Below are positions 31,826 through 45,784 of a DNA stretch of 64,000 nt, in pieces. Source of the stretch: Annona cherimola (taxonomy: Eukaryota > Streptophyta > Magnoliopsida > Magnoliales > Annonaceae). The stretch spans positions 34,017,452 through 34,081,451 of the forward strand of contig CM059972.1 in assembly GCA_030490835.1 (NCBI GenBank). Reading direction: 5' to 3'. A program made the translations under genes and the position numbers. The first letter of the stretch is position 1; each line of letters opens with the position of its first letter. The notes beneath the pieces were generated by a model, which saw nothing but the letters and a program-made list of their open reading frames with translations, was not told where the DNA came from and did not search any database.

Positions 31826-34800
31826 TGTGATACCCGGACCCAAGTAAGGCTTACATATATGCATTTGGCATATATAAATGGATCATGTACGGTTTAGTGG
31901 AATTATAAATGATTTTCCTAAGCAATATTGATGATTTATTTCAATTAGGGCAAATGATGATGAATGATCAATATAAGCCGATATAGGTCAATGTGATTAA
32001 AGAGGCTTAATGAGGATTAGAAAATAAAAATATATTGAGGATAGTTACCTCATATATTAAGATTTAATTTATGGAGATTATGATTGGTAATTATGGAGTT
32101 AGGGTAGCAAATGTTAGAAAATGCGTAACTTGACGCCGGGAAGGCGGATTAAGATGAAAATTGAAAGGTAAGCACATAATTTTGTGATTAATCATATGGA
32201 AAGGTTGGATTATGAAAATTATGATGAAATTAAGGTGAAAATCGATCATCACCATCAAAATTCAAGGATGACTTCAAATAGTCATAACTTGAACTAGAAA
32301 AGTCGGATTGTGAGACGAAATTTGAAACGAACGGTTAAAATTATGAGATATATGCAATGAGAGGTTTGGAATTAAGCTAATTATAATAAAATTAAGTGAT
32401 TAATGATATAATTAAGGAGCTAATGAGCTAGCTCAAGTGAGACAATGTAGGTGGCCCACACATGGACGATCAAGGGGCTATTGCATGAGATTTTTGAATT
32501 TAAAAAAAAATGAAAAATGTGTATTTTAATGACCTAGGCAGATAGGGTGAATAGTGGACGAGATTTGGGTTGATTTTTGTGCCAAGAAAATGCCAAAAAG
32601 TCCATGATAGGTGGACCCACCAAGTGGACAGCATTATGGAGCAAGAGAGAGGTCACGGTAGAGGCAGCTTTTTGGATTTTTTATTAATTTTTTAATAGTT
32701 AAATTGACCCCTAATTAATATAGTTACCTAGGGTAATTAAATACCCATTAATTAAAGTGGAAATTAAGTGGAAAAATTGTTAAAAAGATGCTGCAAGTGG
32801 ACCCCACCCAAGTGGACAGCTACATGAAGGAAGGGAGGTGCACGTTCAAAGGCTGCATTATGTAATTTTTTATGATTTTTTTAATAAGATAAATGGTCCT
32901 CTAATTAGGTTAATACCTAGGGTAGTTAATTAGCCATAAATTAAAGTAAAAATTTGTTGGAAAAAATGGCAAAAGACTGCTGCAAAGTGATGTTGCATTA
33001 TATGGACAGATTTTGTCCATTAATGATGTGGATTTTAATGGATTTATAAAAAATAATTTGATAATTTAAATGGCCCATATTTTGCCATGTCAGAAAAAGG
33101 GGATAATCATGCTTTAATTAGCTGCTAAGTGATGTGGAAAATGGGTCCCACAAAGCTAGAAAATCCAGCTTATGCCCAAGTATACGTTCATATGTATGAA
33201 GGGTTGAGGAGAGAGAAAAATGGTAAAGGGAAAAACCCCCAAGCAAGGCAAACACGTTCCATTTTTTTTCCAGCAGCATGAGGACCAAGAAAGGGAGGAA
33301 AATAGGAGAAAAATAGAATGAAAAATGGAGAAGAAGAATGGGATTCAAGCTAGGAAAAGTGGAGTCCAAGTTTGATCCAATACATGTAAGTATACCCTTG
33401 ATTATGGGTTGAAAATCATAACTAAAATTTTCTTAAATCCTATGTGATGTTGCTGTTTTGATATTTAATCATTATTATATGATGATTCATGATTATATTA
33501 ATTATATAATTTGATTTATAAAGTTTAATTTGGGGATTAATCAACCCATATCATCTAATCTACACTTAAGTGTAGTAAATCTGAACTAGGAAAGAAAAAT
33601 ATGGAAGAAATAGTAAATGAATAAATTTTATCATTAAAATGTTTGTAAAGACTCATGATAATATGATTAAGGAACTACCTAAATTTCAGTGCAAAATAAT
33701 AAGCATGTTGGAAATTAAAAATCCGAGAAAATCAACCTGAACAGGGTTGAACGGGTGTCAGGATCAGCGGCACCAAATGATTTTTAGTAATTTTTATACA
33801 AGTAATTTTTGGCTTAAAATTTACAGGATATATAATAAATATTTAGGATCATAGGAAAAAAATTAAAATTAGGTTTTGAAGGGTATAAATATACCTAATA
33901 ATTAACGTGATTTGGACTGTCTGAAAATGGATGCTGCTGTCCAGCAGGGTAAAAATACAAAAATATATATAAATTCTTGATGATTTGTGCTGGAAATATT
34001 TATTTTGATGAATTCATGTAGTTATTAAGTTAATTTAGATATTTTAGAACAAAATTACTTTATTTGATATTAATTCAAGATTTTGAGAATTCAATGTGCT
34101 TGAATTCAGCATTATGGACAACTTAAGGAATAAATCAAGATAAATGTTAAATTTCAGATTTTTGGGATAAAATTTAAATTAAAATGGGATATAAATAAGT
34201 ATCATAAGTAATTATGAGTATTTAACCTATTAAAGGTGAGGTTTAGAAAGGATGGAATTTAGGGTTACGTATAAGACCCGATTTTCATGTTTTGATGTTG
34301 AAAATGTTAAATGGATTATGTGAAGGGGTAAAGCGCAAAAATGCATAAAAATATGATGGAAAATGTGGATTAGGTTACTGTTTTGATAAATAATGATAAT
34401 ATCAAATTTTGAGATTATTATATGATGCCTATGTTATTAATTAAGTGCTTAAAATGAGCACCGATGAGTAATAAATGGAAAATATGTTAAAAATGATAAA
34501 TGGAAGTAATTAACTTCCAAATAAGATTTAATTAGTGATTATTATATTTATGTAAGTTTACCGTACATAAGGGTATTAAAATGAATGAATGGATGATTAT
34601 ATATGTATAGGTTATGTGCTAAGTATGAGTACCCGACTTGAAGGACAAGTGGGTCAAGCCAAGTCCAAATGAATTTATGTAGGTTGGAAAACCTAAGGGA
34701 TTTATGTATTTGAAGTTGATGTGAATAAATGAAATATTATTTTCATTTATCTAGGCAAAGGCAAGGAAAATAGTTGAAGAAAAGGATTATGACAATCTCA

Positions 34801-37263
34801 GGTAAGCAAGCAAACTTTTCAAATTACTGATTTTTCCTTATGTGATGAATTGATGATATGTTGATATTTTTATGAATGTTTTACAAGTGGGCAAGCACAA
34901 GTTTTGGAAAATGATGGCTTTAATGAAAATCCTTAAAGTTTGCTTCATGGGAAGCAAGCAACACTGTTTAAGATAAATAATTTATCTCAAGTGTTGCCAA
35001 TGTTGGGAATGCTTTATGTTAATGGATTTGAGAAATTGCTTATGAGTAAGCAAGTTCTCAATGAATATAATTTTAAAGGATTTTATCTTTTATGTCGATG
35101 TTTTTAAGGAATTTGCTTTTAAGTAAGCAAGTTCTTTATGATGATGTTTCAAAAGTATTTTATAAGAAAAATGAAATTTTGCCCTTTTTCACAAAACAAC
35201 AAATGTAAATAACTTTTGAATTTCTCTTATGATGTTTTATGATAAATGATTAAAATTATAAAAGAAAAAGATTAGTTTTCTATGTCATGATATTTAATTA
35301 TAAATGATAATTTGGACATAGCCCATATGTTTTGAAATGATATTGGAAAAGTCTTGATTTCCTTTAGATAAGGAAATCTATGATGAAAATATCTTCAAAA
35401 ATGTTTATACGAATGTGGTTGAATGAGATTTAAGGATGACCAACCTAATAAGTCGATGTTATACGTGGTTTGATTTCGGGTTGCTAAATGGCATGCAAAA
35501 GACTACAATCTCTCTTATGTAAACAATAGCATAATAGATATGTGGACAATAATCTAACTTTTAAGTTGTAGAGAAGGGGATGGTATAATTGCATAATTTT
35601 TGTAAGCAAAAGACCCTGAAATGGAAACGAAGAAAATATTAGAGAAATATATAGTTCATTTTTTGGAAAATCCAAAAGTTTTGAATTTCTTTTATTATAT
35701 GGGTTTTTAAGATGTATTGTTCCTCTCAAACATTTCAAATGTTTATCAAAATATTTTACTCAAAATGATTCTAAAAGAATTTAAGGAAGGTCATCCTAAA
35801 ATTGGATTTCAAATAACAACTTGTTTAAAGTGGGTGCGCTCACTTTACAAATTGACATGGACTGCGGTCTGTGATATGTTTTCAAAAATGATTTTTAAAA
35901 ATATATAGACTCTGGTCTATAATGTTTTTCGAGTATGGATGCAGACTGCGGTCTGTGATCCCAGTTAAAAGAACACGGGCTGCGGTCTGTGGTTCTTTAA
36001 ACCAAATGGACTGCGGTCCATTAGGATAATGCATGGTGCACCAGTACAAGGAATAGGCCGGTTGTATAGCATGGTCGGGATGGCCAGGGCCCACTTTACA
36101 TATGGCCAAGTCGCTAAGGGATGGCAGGAGACCAGTGGCGGCCTCCCTGAGATGGGAGCAAGATGACAGAACAGCCGCCAGGTTAGCGTGCTGTTAGGGA
36201 TTCTCTTCTAAAAGGTATAGTGATCACTTGCTAAGTGTCACTACTGGATGGAGAGAAATGCATTTGCTTATGTTTTGCTTTTGAAAAGCCCAAAGATTGG
36301 GACATAAAACCATATTTTTACAAAAGTTATCCTAAAGGGGTTTTTATGACATGGTTACCCTAAAAATAGGGTGTTTTATAAAAAGTGCAAATAATAAGGA
36401 TGAAAGGAAACATTTTTATGCAAATGCATTTATGAAAATGGTTTATGTATTTTAATTGCCTTGTTTGCTATAAACAAGCCTCAAGATGGGGATTATGAAA
36501 AAGATTTATGTCAAATTTGGTTCTGGACATGAGAATATCCATTTCAAAAAGGCTTAAATGGAAAAGTGTTTAGGACATATGAATGTCCATTGCCAAAGAA
36601 AGATATGTCAAAAATGTTTTGAGATATCAAATGTCTCTTGGCTAAAGGAATTTAAGATGAAAAATATTTTTGGACATAGAAATGTCCTTTGCCAAGAAAG
36701 GCTTATGTGTATGATGTTTTTAGGACATGATAATGTCCTTCTCTAAAAAGGTGTTATGAGGAAAAATATTTTGGACGTAAAACATCCACTAATGAATGAT
36801 GATGTTATGTAAATGTCTTTGAACATTATAAATGTTCATATAAGATTAAAGGAAATTAATTAAAGAGGGTAAAACGTATAAGTTTTGCCTGAACAAGCCC
36901 ACACGTGGCTTGTAAATGATTTTAAGAATGATGTTTTATGATAATGTTTAAGGACATGGAACTGTCCTTATGAATAAAGATTTCATGATAATGTTTTAGA
37001 ACATATGCATGTCCTCAAGTAAAAAAGTGTTCAAGATGTTTAAGAAAAAGGTTTTAAAGGAAGTCTTGCCCTACAGACAAAATTCTTGCTCACTGAGTTG
37101 TCACTCACGTTTTGTTTTCCCAAACCTTAGACAGGTACCGGGAAACTCAAGAAAATGCGAACCTAAGCAGGTGAAGAAAAGGACGTGACGGTAGCCATGT
37201 GAGCTATAAGAAATGTGATAGCATGGTTTGAAGTGCTAAGGTATGTTAATGTATATGAACTTA
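31826..37263 (+). repeat. Diverged giant LTR, 3' end missing
   Basis: It starts TGTGATACCCGG and is collinear with the giant LTR: donor-like site at 33386, mini-exon-like segment 34755-34801, tetraloop hairpins 35855-36022, core at about 36050-36230, hairpin array 36525-37015 and segment 37135-37240. It breaks about 600 bp before the expected end, where another LTR start appears. There are no genes. Confidence 0.75.
35855..36022 (+). repeat. Tetraloop hairpin array in the diverged LTR
   Basis: This is the counterpart of 3492-3653. It has CATGGAC/GTCTGTG, ATAGAC/GTCTAT with loop TCTG (35905-35920), CAGAC/GTCTG (35942-35955), a long stem AAAGAAC/GTTCTTT enclosing ACGGGC/GTCTGT (about 35968-35997), and AATGGAC/GTCCATT (36005-36022). 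Most loops are TGCG. Paired substitutions relative to 3492-3653 keep the stems. Confidence 0.7.
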
Positions 37264-38580
37264 TGTGAAACCCTACTTTGTATAGAAGTCATGTAAATGA
37301 TATTGAATGAACTATGTATGAATGATGTATTCATATTTGAAGTATTTGCAGATTTTAAGATTTTTTCAGTTAGGTCATCTGTGTAAATAATTGTTTAAAT
37401 TTATTAAGTGGAGATAACGTGGTTTATTATGATTGAAATATCATATTAAATATGGATAAATATTAGCATGGCATAAAAAGTCTAATTAAATCTCAAAAGT
37501 GATTAATGAAGATTAAGAGGTTAATTATAGAACTAAGTTGAGATAATATTGAAAAATTCATAACTTGGAGACCTTAAGTCGGATTAAGGTCCAATTTGAG
37601 TGGGAAGCATATAATTTTATGCTTAATCTCATGGAAAAATTAGATTATGAAAATTTTGATGACAATTAATCATCACCGTTCAAAACTTAAAATGATGATA
37701 ACTTAGGTTAGAAAGATTGGATTGAGATGAAATTTGAAATGAACGGCTAAAATTATGAAATCAAGGTTTTGGATAGATTTGATCATGCAAATGATTAAGG
37801 AATTAAGGTTTCACAAAATTTTGATTAGGGATTTTGATTTTTCCAATCATAAATTAAATGGCATTTATGATGAAATTGAATAAAATAAACAAATGAAAGA
37901 AGACAAATTTAAGGTGTCAAGAGAGGGTAATTTGTAGGGTATTATGTAATTTATTAAAAATGAGAAAATCCCTGCAATTATCTCTTAATTAAAATGCATA
38001 ATTTATGGGTCAAATGGAAAATGGAATAGGTGGCAGATTATGGACGTCCAAACAGCCTTATAGTTGGATTTTTGGAATTTTTTAATAATAAAATGTATAC
38101 CCAAATTCAACAAGGAGTTAATGTGGATAATTTTGCATTAAATTTAAGTTGAATTCGGATTTATTAGGAGCTGATCTGGACTGTTGAATGGAAGATGAAA
38201 AAGTGGACAACAACATGCTCTTTGGGTGATGTGGACGGTTTTGGCAGCTCAATGCATACTTTATGATTTTTTTATTAACCTAAATTGACCCTAAATGCCC
38301 TACTCTACTAGATAATTAAATGAGTGATTAATTAAAGTTGTGAAAAAATTTATTATGATAAGATCATCTGCTGCAAAGTTGGGATGTGGACAGGCATCAA
38401 AAAATGGGTAGAAAATGGTGACCGTTCAAGTGGCCAGAAAAGTGATTTTTATATTTTTTTTAAATTTGTAAAATACATAGATAATTATCTTAGGTAATAG
38501 GGGATGTAAATGTGCATTTATTAATTGCAAAAATTCGTTGGAAAATGGGAGAATAGCAGCTGATGGTGGACGTGCAATAG
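37264..38580 (+). repeat. Second diverged giant-LTR fragment, 5' part only
   Basis: It starts TGTGAAACCCTAC and resembles the first 1.3 kb of the LTR at 31826 (block about 32110-32380 recurs at 37550-37780). It ends at 38580 inside LTR sequence and abuts integrase coding sequence of the other strand, so a deletion or rearrangement joined them. Confidence 0.55.
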
Positions 38581-39382
38581 TATACCTTGACTAGCCTTTC
38601 TGCTGTGTAAGTCCTTTTTATTGGTATGAAGTGAGCCAGCTTCGATAGCCTCTCTACTATTACCCATATGGAATCATTTCCTGCTTGGGTCTTAGGTAAT
38701 CCTTCAATAAAATCCATTGTGATATGGTCTCACTTCCATTCAGGAATTTCCAAGGACTGTAATTTTTCAGGCACTCTTTGGTGATCTGCTTTCACCCGTT
38801 AGTAAGTTAAACACTTAGCCACATATTCAGCGATCTCCCTTTTCATATTATTCCACTAATATGCTTTCTTGAGATCCTGATACATTTTTGTACTTCCTTG
38901 GTGAATAGAAGATGGTGAAAAATGAGCATCCTTAAGGATCTGTTCCTTTAACTCAACTGCATTAGGTATGCAAAGGTGACCCTTATACTTATACATACCT
39001 TGCTCATTAATAGCAATTTCAGATAATCCCTTTTTCTTCATCTTCTCTACATGTGTATGTAGGTCTGTATCCTTTTGCTGCGCAGTCTTGATTTGTTCAA
39101 AAAGTGACGATTATATTCATAGTTGTTATAATCTTGTTTGGATTCCAGGTGAACATATAATCAATTCCATTTGTCTTATCTCCTGAAGCAATCCTTCCTC
39201 ATTGGTGATAAGATGTGCTAAGATGACATTTCTGCTCAATGCATTAGCTACCATGTTTGTCTTACCTGGATGGTATAAAATTTTCAAATCGTAGTCCTTC
39301 AATAACTCGAGCCACCTCCTTTGTCTCATGTTCAACTCCTTTTGAGTGAAAATGTATTTAAGGCTCTTGTGATCTGTATAAA
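38581..39382 (-). pseudogene. Gypsy RNase H/integrase remnant (continuation)
   Basis: On the minus strand the frame resumes after the LTR insertion with [19 protein letters not shown] and [17 protein letters not shown] (RNase H end). The integrase zinc-binding region follows (HQGSTKMYQDLKKAY, then CLTY, where the final Cys is Tyr) and the start of the core, MDFIEGLPKTQAGNDSIWV. It ends after RLVKVY at 38581. The rest of the core, the C-terminus with any chromodomain and the 3' LTR are missing. Several stops are present. Confidence 0.82.
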
Positions 39383-42300
39383 TGTGAAACCCTAACCCAA
39401 GTAAGCCATATGTATGCATTGAACATGTATTTGATGATTATTTATGAATCATGGAATTATGAAAGTATTTTATGACTTTTGCTAATTATGGCAATTAGGG
39501 TTATGGGTTAGCATTAATGATGTGATTTAAGCATTTTGAGCCCAAATGAGATAATGGGTTTAGAATGAATTATTTGTGATTTAAGTGTGCAATTATATCA
39601 TGAAAAATCATTTTTCATGATTTAAAATGAATTATGGAAATAAAGATGGAAATTGTCAAGTGTGAAGGAAAATATTAGAAAATTCATAACTCAACGCCTA
39701 AAAGGCGGATTCAAGTGAAATTTGAAATGAAGATTGTTAATATTAGGCTTGGTATTATGGAATGAAAAGATTATGAAAATTCTTGATGAAATGAGAATTA
39801 TGAATTTTTTAAGTATATGTTCATTTCAACCGTTAACTTTAAACGGCTATATCGGGAGCTAGAAAACTCGGATTGAGATGAAATTTGAAACGGTTGAATA
39901 AAATTATGAGATATTTATTTTGAATGGATTGGATTATGTATGACATGTTGGAAAAATACCTGAATTGAAAAAGGTGAGCATGGTTGACTAATGCACCTCA
40001 AAAGTACTCTACATTTAATGCTAGAGTACAAAGCATGAGTGCATAAATTTAATGACATTTGAGGTGTCAAGTGCAGGCCATTTCTAAGGTATTTTATGCA
40101 TTAATATAAAATGCAAATATCCAAATAAAATCCCAGCAATGAATGTTCATAATTAATGAAGCTATGAGTGCTCAAAAAGAGCATAGGAGATATGGACGTC
40201 CAAGTGATGACATTATTGGATTTTTGAGCAATTTTTATTTTATAAATGATGTGTTTATATGTCTAACATGTTGGGATGTATAAATAAGCATTTAATTATG
40301 TGAAAAAAATCCAAGGAAATTCGTGATTTGCAGCTGCCCATGAAAGGTGGAAAAATGGACAGCTTGTGTATGCAAATGACGTCCCATGTTTGATGCTGCT
40401 GCAATAATTTTTATTAATTTTTAAACACCAAATTAATACATGAATTAATGGATAATTAGGTTTATAATTTACCCTCAAAATATGGTTAATAAAAATGGGA
40501 GAAAAATTGGAAAATGGGCAGCAGCAAGTGACGTGCAATGGAGGCAAGTGGACGGTCAAGATGTAAACAGATTTTTGGAATTTTCAAAAATAGTAAAATG
40601 CCAATTTATATGGCTGTGAGTTCACCAGCACATAAAGGGGATAGGGATGCATTCAATGGTGTGGAAAATGCCCAGAAAGTGGGGCCCACAGCTGGAGAAA
40701 ATCCAGCCCCACCAAGTCAAGCACGTCCATATGTGTTGGAGAATTGGAAAATTTTCCAAGTGCTGGAAATTCTTCCCTAAGCAACAGCAGCTCACGTCCC
40801 CAACCTGGCCAGCAAGGAGGAAGGAAAATAGGAGAAAAAGAATGGGAGATTAGAGGAGAAGAGTAGCTCATGTGATTAGGGTTTGGAGAGCATCAAACCA
40901 AGTAAGTACATGGGTTAATTTGATTTGGTTATCTGGAGTTCTTGAACTCCAAAGTTCTAAATATGATGTTTCAACATGCTTTAAAGTGATGATTCAACAA
41001 GCATTTGAATGAATATGGAATGGGTTTTAGCTTGCATGCATGAAACTCCATGATTTAGATGATGGAAAGTGAAGTTTTGAATGATATATGATGTTGTAAA
41101 ATAAATTATGGTCTGAACAGTAAATGGATGATTTTTGACATGAAAATTTTTAAGAAAAATTCTCATGATATGATTAATTAACGACCAAATTTTCAGCTTA
41201 AAATGATACGTATGTTGGAAATTAAAAATCCGTGAATATTAGCCCAAACAGGGTAAAACGGGTTACAGGATCAGCTGTAGAAAATGATTTTTAATAATTT
41301 TCTACAAGGGTTTTCGGGCTGAAAATTTTACAGGATATACATGCAATATTTGGTATTACAGGAAAAAATTAAAAATTAGGTTTTGATGGGTGTAAATAGA
41401 CCCCATAAATAACGTCATTCAGGCTGACTGGAAATGGAGTTTACTGTTCATCAAGGTAAAAATCCCCAAATAAATATGTAATGTTAATATTTCGTGCTGA
41501 AAATTTCATGAAAGTTAATTGATGAAGTTATTAAGGTATGTTAGAAATTTTAGATCAAAAATACTTGATTTTATATTAATTCAAGATTTTAAGATTTCAG
41601 CACGCCTGATTTCAGCATATGTGGTTAGTTTGAGAAAGAAATCAAAAAGAAATATGAAACATATGTATAACTGATAAAACTTTATTTATGTGTTAAATAA
41701 TTAAATATGGATCAAGAAAAGTGATATTATATGCTGAAATTTCGGATTTATATAATGACCTAAGGTTATGTGTCAAAGGACACGTTAAACGGGTTAAAAG
41801 TGGGTTCCAAACTAACTGTTTTGGAAACCTATGGAAAATGGATTTAAACATCATAAAAATACCTTAAGTAAAGTGGTATTAAAGGGGTAATTAACCCTCT
41901 GAATAATGGGTTAAATTTCTGAGTTAAGAAATTTTAAAAAATGCATCATGTTTAAGTGCTAAATGAGCTTATGTGAAGGGATAATGATAAACGGGTGATG
42001 AATGATTTATGAAAAATGATTTTATGCAAAAATGCATGAAAATGAGATGAAATCCATGTTTATGGATCTGTTTGGAATGACATGTTATTAATCCAAAAGT
42101 TTGGATTTGAATTATGAAGTTTAGGCAATGCTATGTACGTAGAAGAAACACCCGTATGTGTATTTTTGGAAAAAAATGGGAAAAATTGCAAAGTAAGCTT
42201 AATAAAGCTATGAATGATGCATATGGAATGAATTTTTATGATATTGGAATAAATACCCTAATTTTAGGGTTATGTGCATGTTATATGTATAGGCTATGAT

Positions 42301-45300
42301 GTGTGATAGCCAAATGTGTGAAAACGGTGCTAATATATGCAAATTAAGCCATATATGTGTATGATGAATTATGAAGGATATATGCTAATGAAAATGGGTT
42401 GGAAAACTAAATGGAATGCAATGACAAGAAATGTATGAAAAACCATATTATGTTCATGTAGGCAAGGAAAAGAATGGAAGGAAAAGGGGTTATGGCGATC
42501 TCAGGTAAGCAAGCAAACTTTCTAAAATGCATTTTCTTTCTATGTGATTGATATGATTGAAATGTCTATGTTTATGCTTATGTTTTTACGAATGGGCAAG
42601 CACAAGTTTTGAATATGACGACTTTAATGCAAAACCATAAGCTTTGAAAAATGATGACTTTAATGAAAAGTCTCAAGGTTTGCTTCATGGGAAGCAAGCG
42701 ACACTTCTTAAGATAAATAATTTATCCTAAGTGTTGCCAATGATGGGAATGCTTCATGCTAATGGAATTGAGAAATTTTGCTTAAGAGTAAGCAAGTTCT
42801 CTATGCTAATGTTTTAAGGATTTCATGTTTGATCTCGATGGTTTTAAGAATTTGCTTTTGAGGAAGCAAGTTCTATATGATATGGTTCAACAGCGTTTTA
42901 TAAGAAAAAGAGAATTTTACCCTTTTTCACAAAATATTGATTGTAAATGGGTTTTGAGTTATTTTTACAATAACTCGCAATAAACAATGATGAAAAAGAT
43001 TTGTTTTACTAGGTCAAGATAATTCAATATTAAATTACGTTTTGGACATAGTCCACATGTTTTGAAATGATATTTGAACAGTTTTGGTTTCCTTTGGATA
43101 AGGAAATCTATGTTGAAAATGTTGGAAAAATGTTTCTACGGATGTGTTGAAAGGGATTTATGGATGACCAACCTCCTATGATTGATTTCATAAAATGGTT
43201 TAATTTCAGGTTGCTTGATGGCATGCAAAAGACTATACAATTTTCCTCTATGTGAAAATGATTGATATGTGGACAATTATTTAATTTTTAGGTTATGGAC
43301 AAGGGGATAGCATAATTGCATAACTTTTGTAAACAAAAGGTCCTGAAATAGAAACCAAGAAAATATTAGAGAAAAATATGTTTTATTTATGAAAATTCAA
43401 AGGATTTGAAATTCTTTTATTAAAAGGATTTTAAGATGTATTATTTCTCAAACATTTCAAATGTTTATCAAAATATTTTACTCAAAACTTTTCTAAAGGA
43501 ATTTAAGGAAGGTCATCCTAAAACTGGATTTCAAATAACAACTTGTTAAAGTGAGTGCGCTCGCTTACGAGTTGACACAGACTGCGGTCTGTGATGTGTT
43601 TTTGAAAATAATTGTAAAATATAGACTTCGGTCTAAGATTTTGTGCATATGGATGCAGGCTGCGGTCTGTGATCCCGGTTTAAAAGAACATGGGTTGCGG
43701 CCTGTGGTTCTTCAAACCAAAACGGACTGCGGTTCGTCAGGATAACGTACGATGCACCGGTACAAGGAATAGGCTGGTTGTAGAGCACGGTTGGGATGAC
43801 CGGGGCCCACTCTACATAAGGCCAAGTCGCTAAGGGATGGCAGGAGTGCCAGCGGCGCCCTCCCTGAGATGGGAGCAGGATAAGTGAACAACCGCCTGGC
43901 TAGCGTGCTGTTAAGGATTCTCTTCCAAAAGGTAGCATGATCACTTGCTAAGTGTCACTACTGGATGGAGAGAAATGCATTTGCTTATGTTTTAATTCTG
44001 AAAAGCCCAAAAATTGGGTCATGAAAATATGATTTTATGAAAGTATCCTAAAGGGATTTTTATGAAATGGTTACCCTAAAAGAAAGGGTATTTTACACAA
44101 AAGTGTAAATAACAAGAATTAAAGGAAATGTGTTTATGCAAATGCATTCATGAAAATGGTTTATGTATTTGGTTTTCCTTGTTTGCTATAAACAAGCCCC
44201 AAGATGGGGAATTATGAAAAGGATTTATGTTCATTTGTAAGAGAGCCTAAATAAAGAATGTTTTTGGACATAAGAATGTCCTTTGCCGAGAAAGGTTTAT
44301 GTGATTGATGTTTAAGGACATATGAATGTCCATTGCCAATAAGGTTATGTAAATGATGTTTTGAGACATGAAATGTCTCTTGATTTTATGATGGCTTATG
44401 CGAATGATGTTTTGAGGCATGAAATGTCTCTTGATTTTATGATGGCTTATATGAATGATGTTTTGAGACATGAAATGTCTCTTGGCTAAAGGATTTTATG
44501 AGGGCTTATGTTAATGATGTTTTGAGACATAAAATGTCTCTTGGCTAAAGAATTTTATGATGGTTTATGTTAATGATGTTTTGAGACATGAGATGTCTCC
44601 ATTGCCTAAGTATTTATGTGGTTTTGGACGGAAAATGTCCACTGGCAACCGAATGATTTCATGTAATGGCTATGAACATTAAAAATGTTCATATAAGATT
44701 TAAGGGAACTCATCATCAAAGGTAAAATGTATATGTTTTGCCTAAACAAGCCCAAGCGTGGCTTGTAAATGATGTTAAGAATGAATGCTTTATGAAAACG
44801 TTCAAGGACATAGAATTGTCCTCAAGAATATGGAATTTCACGATGATTTTGTTAGGACATATACATGTCCTTATGGAACAAGGTATTCCCGATGTTTATA
44901 AAAAGGTTTTAAAGAAGCCTTGCCCTAAAATGCTTGCTTACTGAGTTGTCACTCACGTTTTGTTTTCCAAACCCTTAGACAGGTACTGAGGAGACTCAGA
45001 AGGTTGCGAACCTCAGACATGGAGGAAGGTACATGATGATAGCCTTGAAGGCTATGAGGAATGAAAAAGCATAAATATGCTAAGGTAAGCTAATGTGTAT
45101 GTGAACTTAATGAGAATATTAAGTTCTAAAAATGATTAAATGGTTGAATGTATGGATGTAAATTGTGATGCCTAAGTTAAGAAAACTTTCACGGCAGGAA
45201 GGCATGAAAAGATACTAGGTGTTTATGTATATCCGAACTTAGCTAGAGTTCTAAGTTCCATGTGAATTAATGACTGAATGTATGAAAGTATGATTTATAC

Positions 45301-45555
45301 AATGATTCAGTGTATAACGACAGGCATATAAAGGTGCTATGAATGAAATGATGATTTTTATTATAAGTGAAATGTCGCAATATATGATGATTGTCATGTC
45401 AAGATTATGAATGATGACAGATGAATAATCGAAAAAAATTCTGGACATATTCCAATTAAAAACCCGCCGCGTGATCAGGGTAACAATCCTGATTCACATT
45501 TACCAATCGATAGATCTTGAGGTAAGGAAGTGACGTCTCGGTTCGGGGCGCCACA
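39383..45555 (+). mobile_element. Giant solo LTR, complete copy
   Basis: This 6173-bp LTR starts TGTGAAACCC and ends GGGGCGCCACA. It is flanked by a perfect 5-bp target duplication ATAAA (39378-39382 and 45556-45560). Removing it with one ATAAA restores the reading frame of the interrupted RNase H, which proves insertion. No internal genes remain. It is in the orientation opposite to its host element. It carries mini-exon-like segments at 42462-42504 and 44983-45084 and hairpin arrays at 43576-43737 and 44266-44871. Confidence 0.88.
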
Positions 45556-45784
45556 ATAAATCTCACATCTTGCACCATATAGGTAATGTCTTCATATTTT
45601 CAAGGCAAACACCACTGCTGCTAATTCTAAATCATGTGTGGGGTAGCTTACCTCATTGGGCTTCAGCTGTCGCGCTGCATAGGTTGCATCAGTACACATC
45701 CTAATCCCTTTCTTGAAGCATCACTGTAGACCAAAACCCTTCATTTCCTTCTGGTAGGGTTAGGATGGGTGCTTTTACCAACTG
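45556..45784 (-). pseudogene. Gypsy RNase H remnant, copy B
   Basis: Same as 5472-5700: frameshifted RNase H ending at CEIY, joined in the uninterrupted element to 39382. Stops and frame changes are shared with copy A. Confidence 0.8.
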
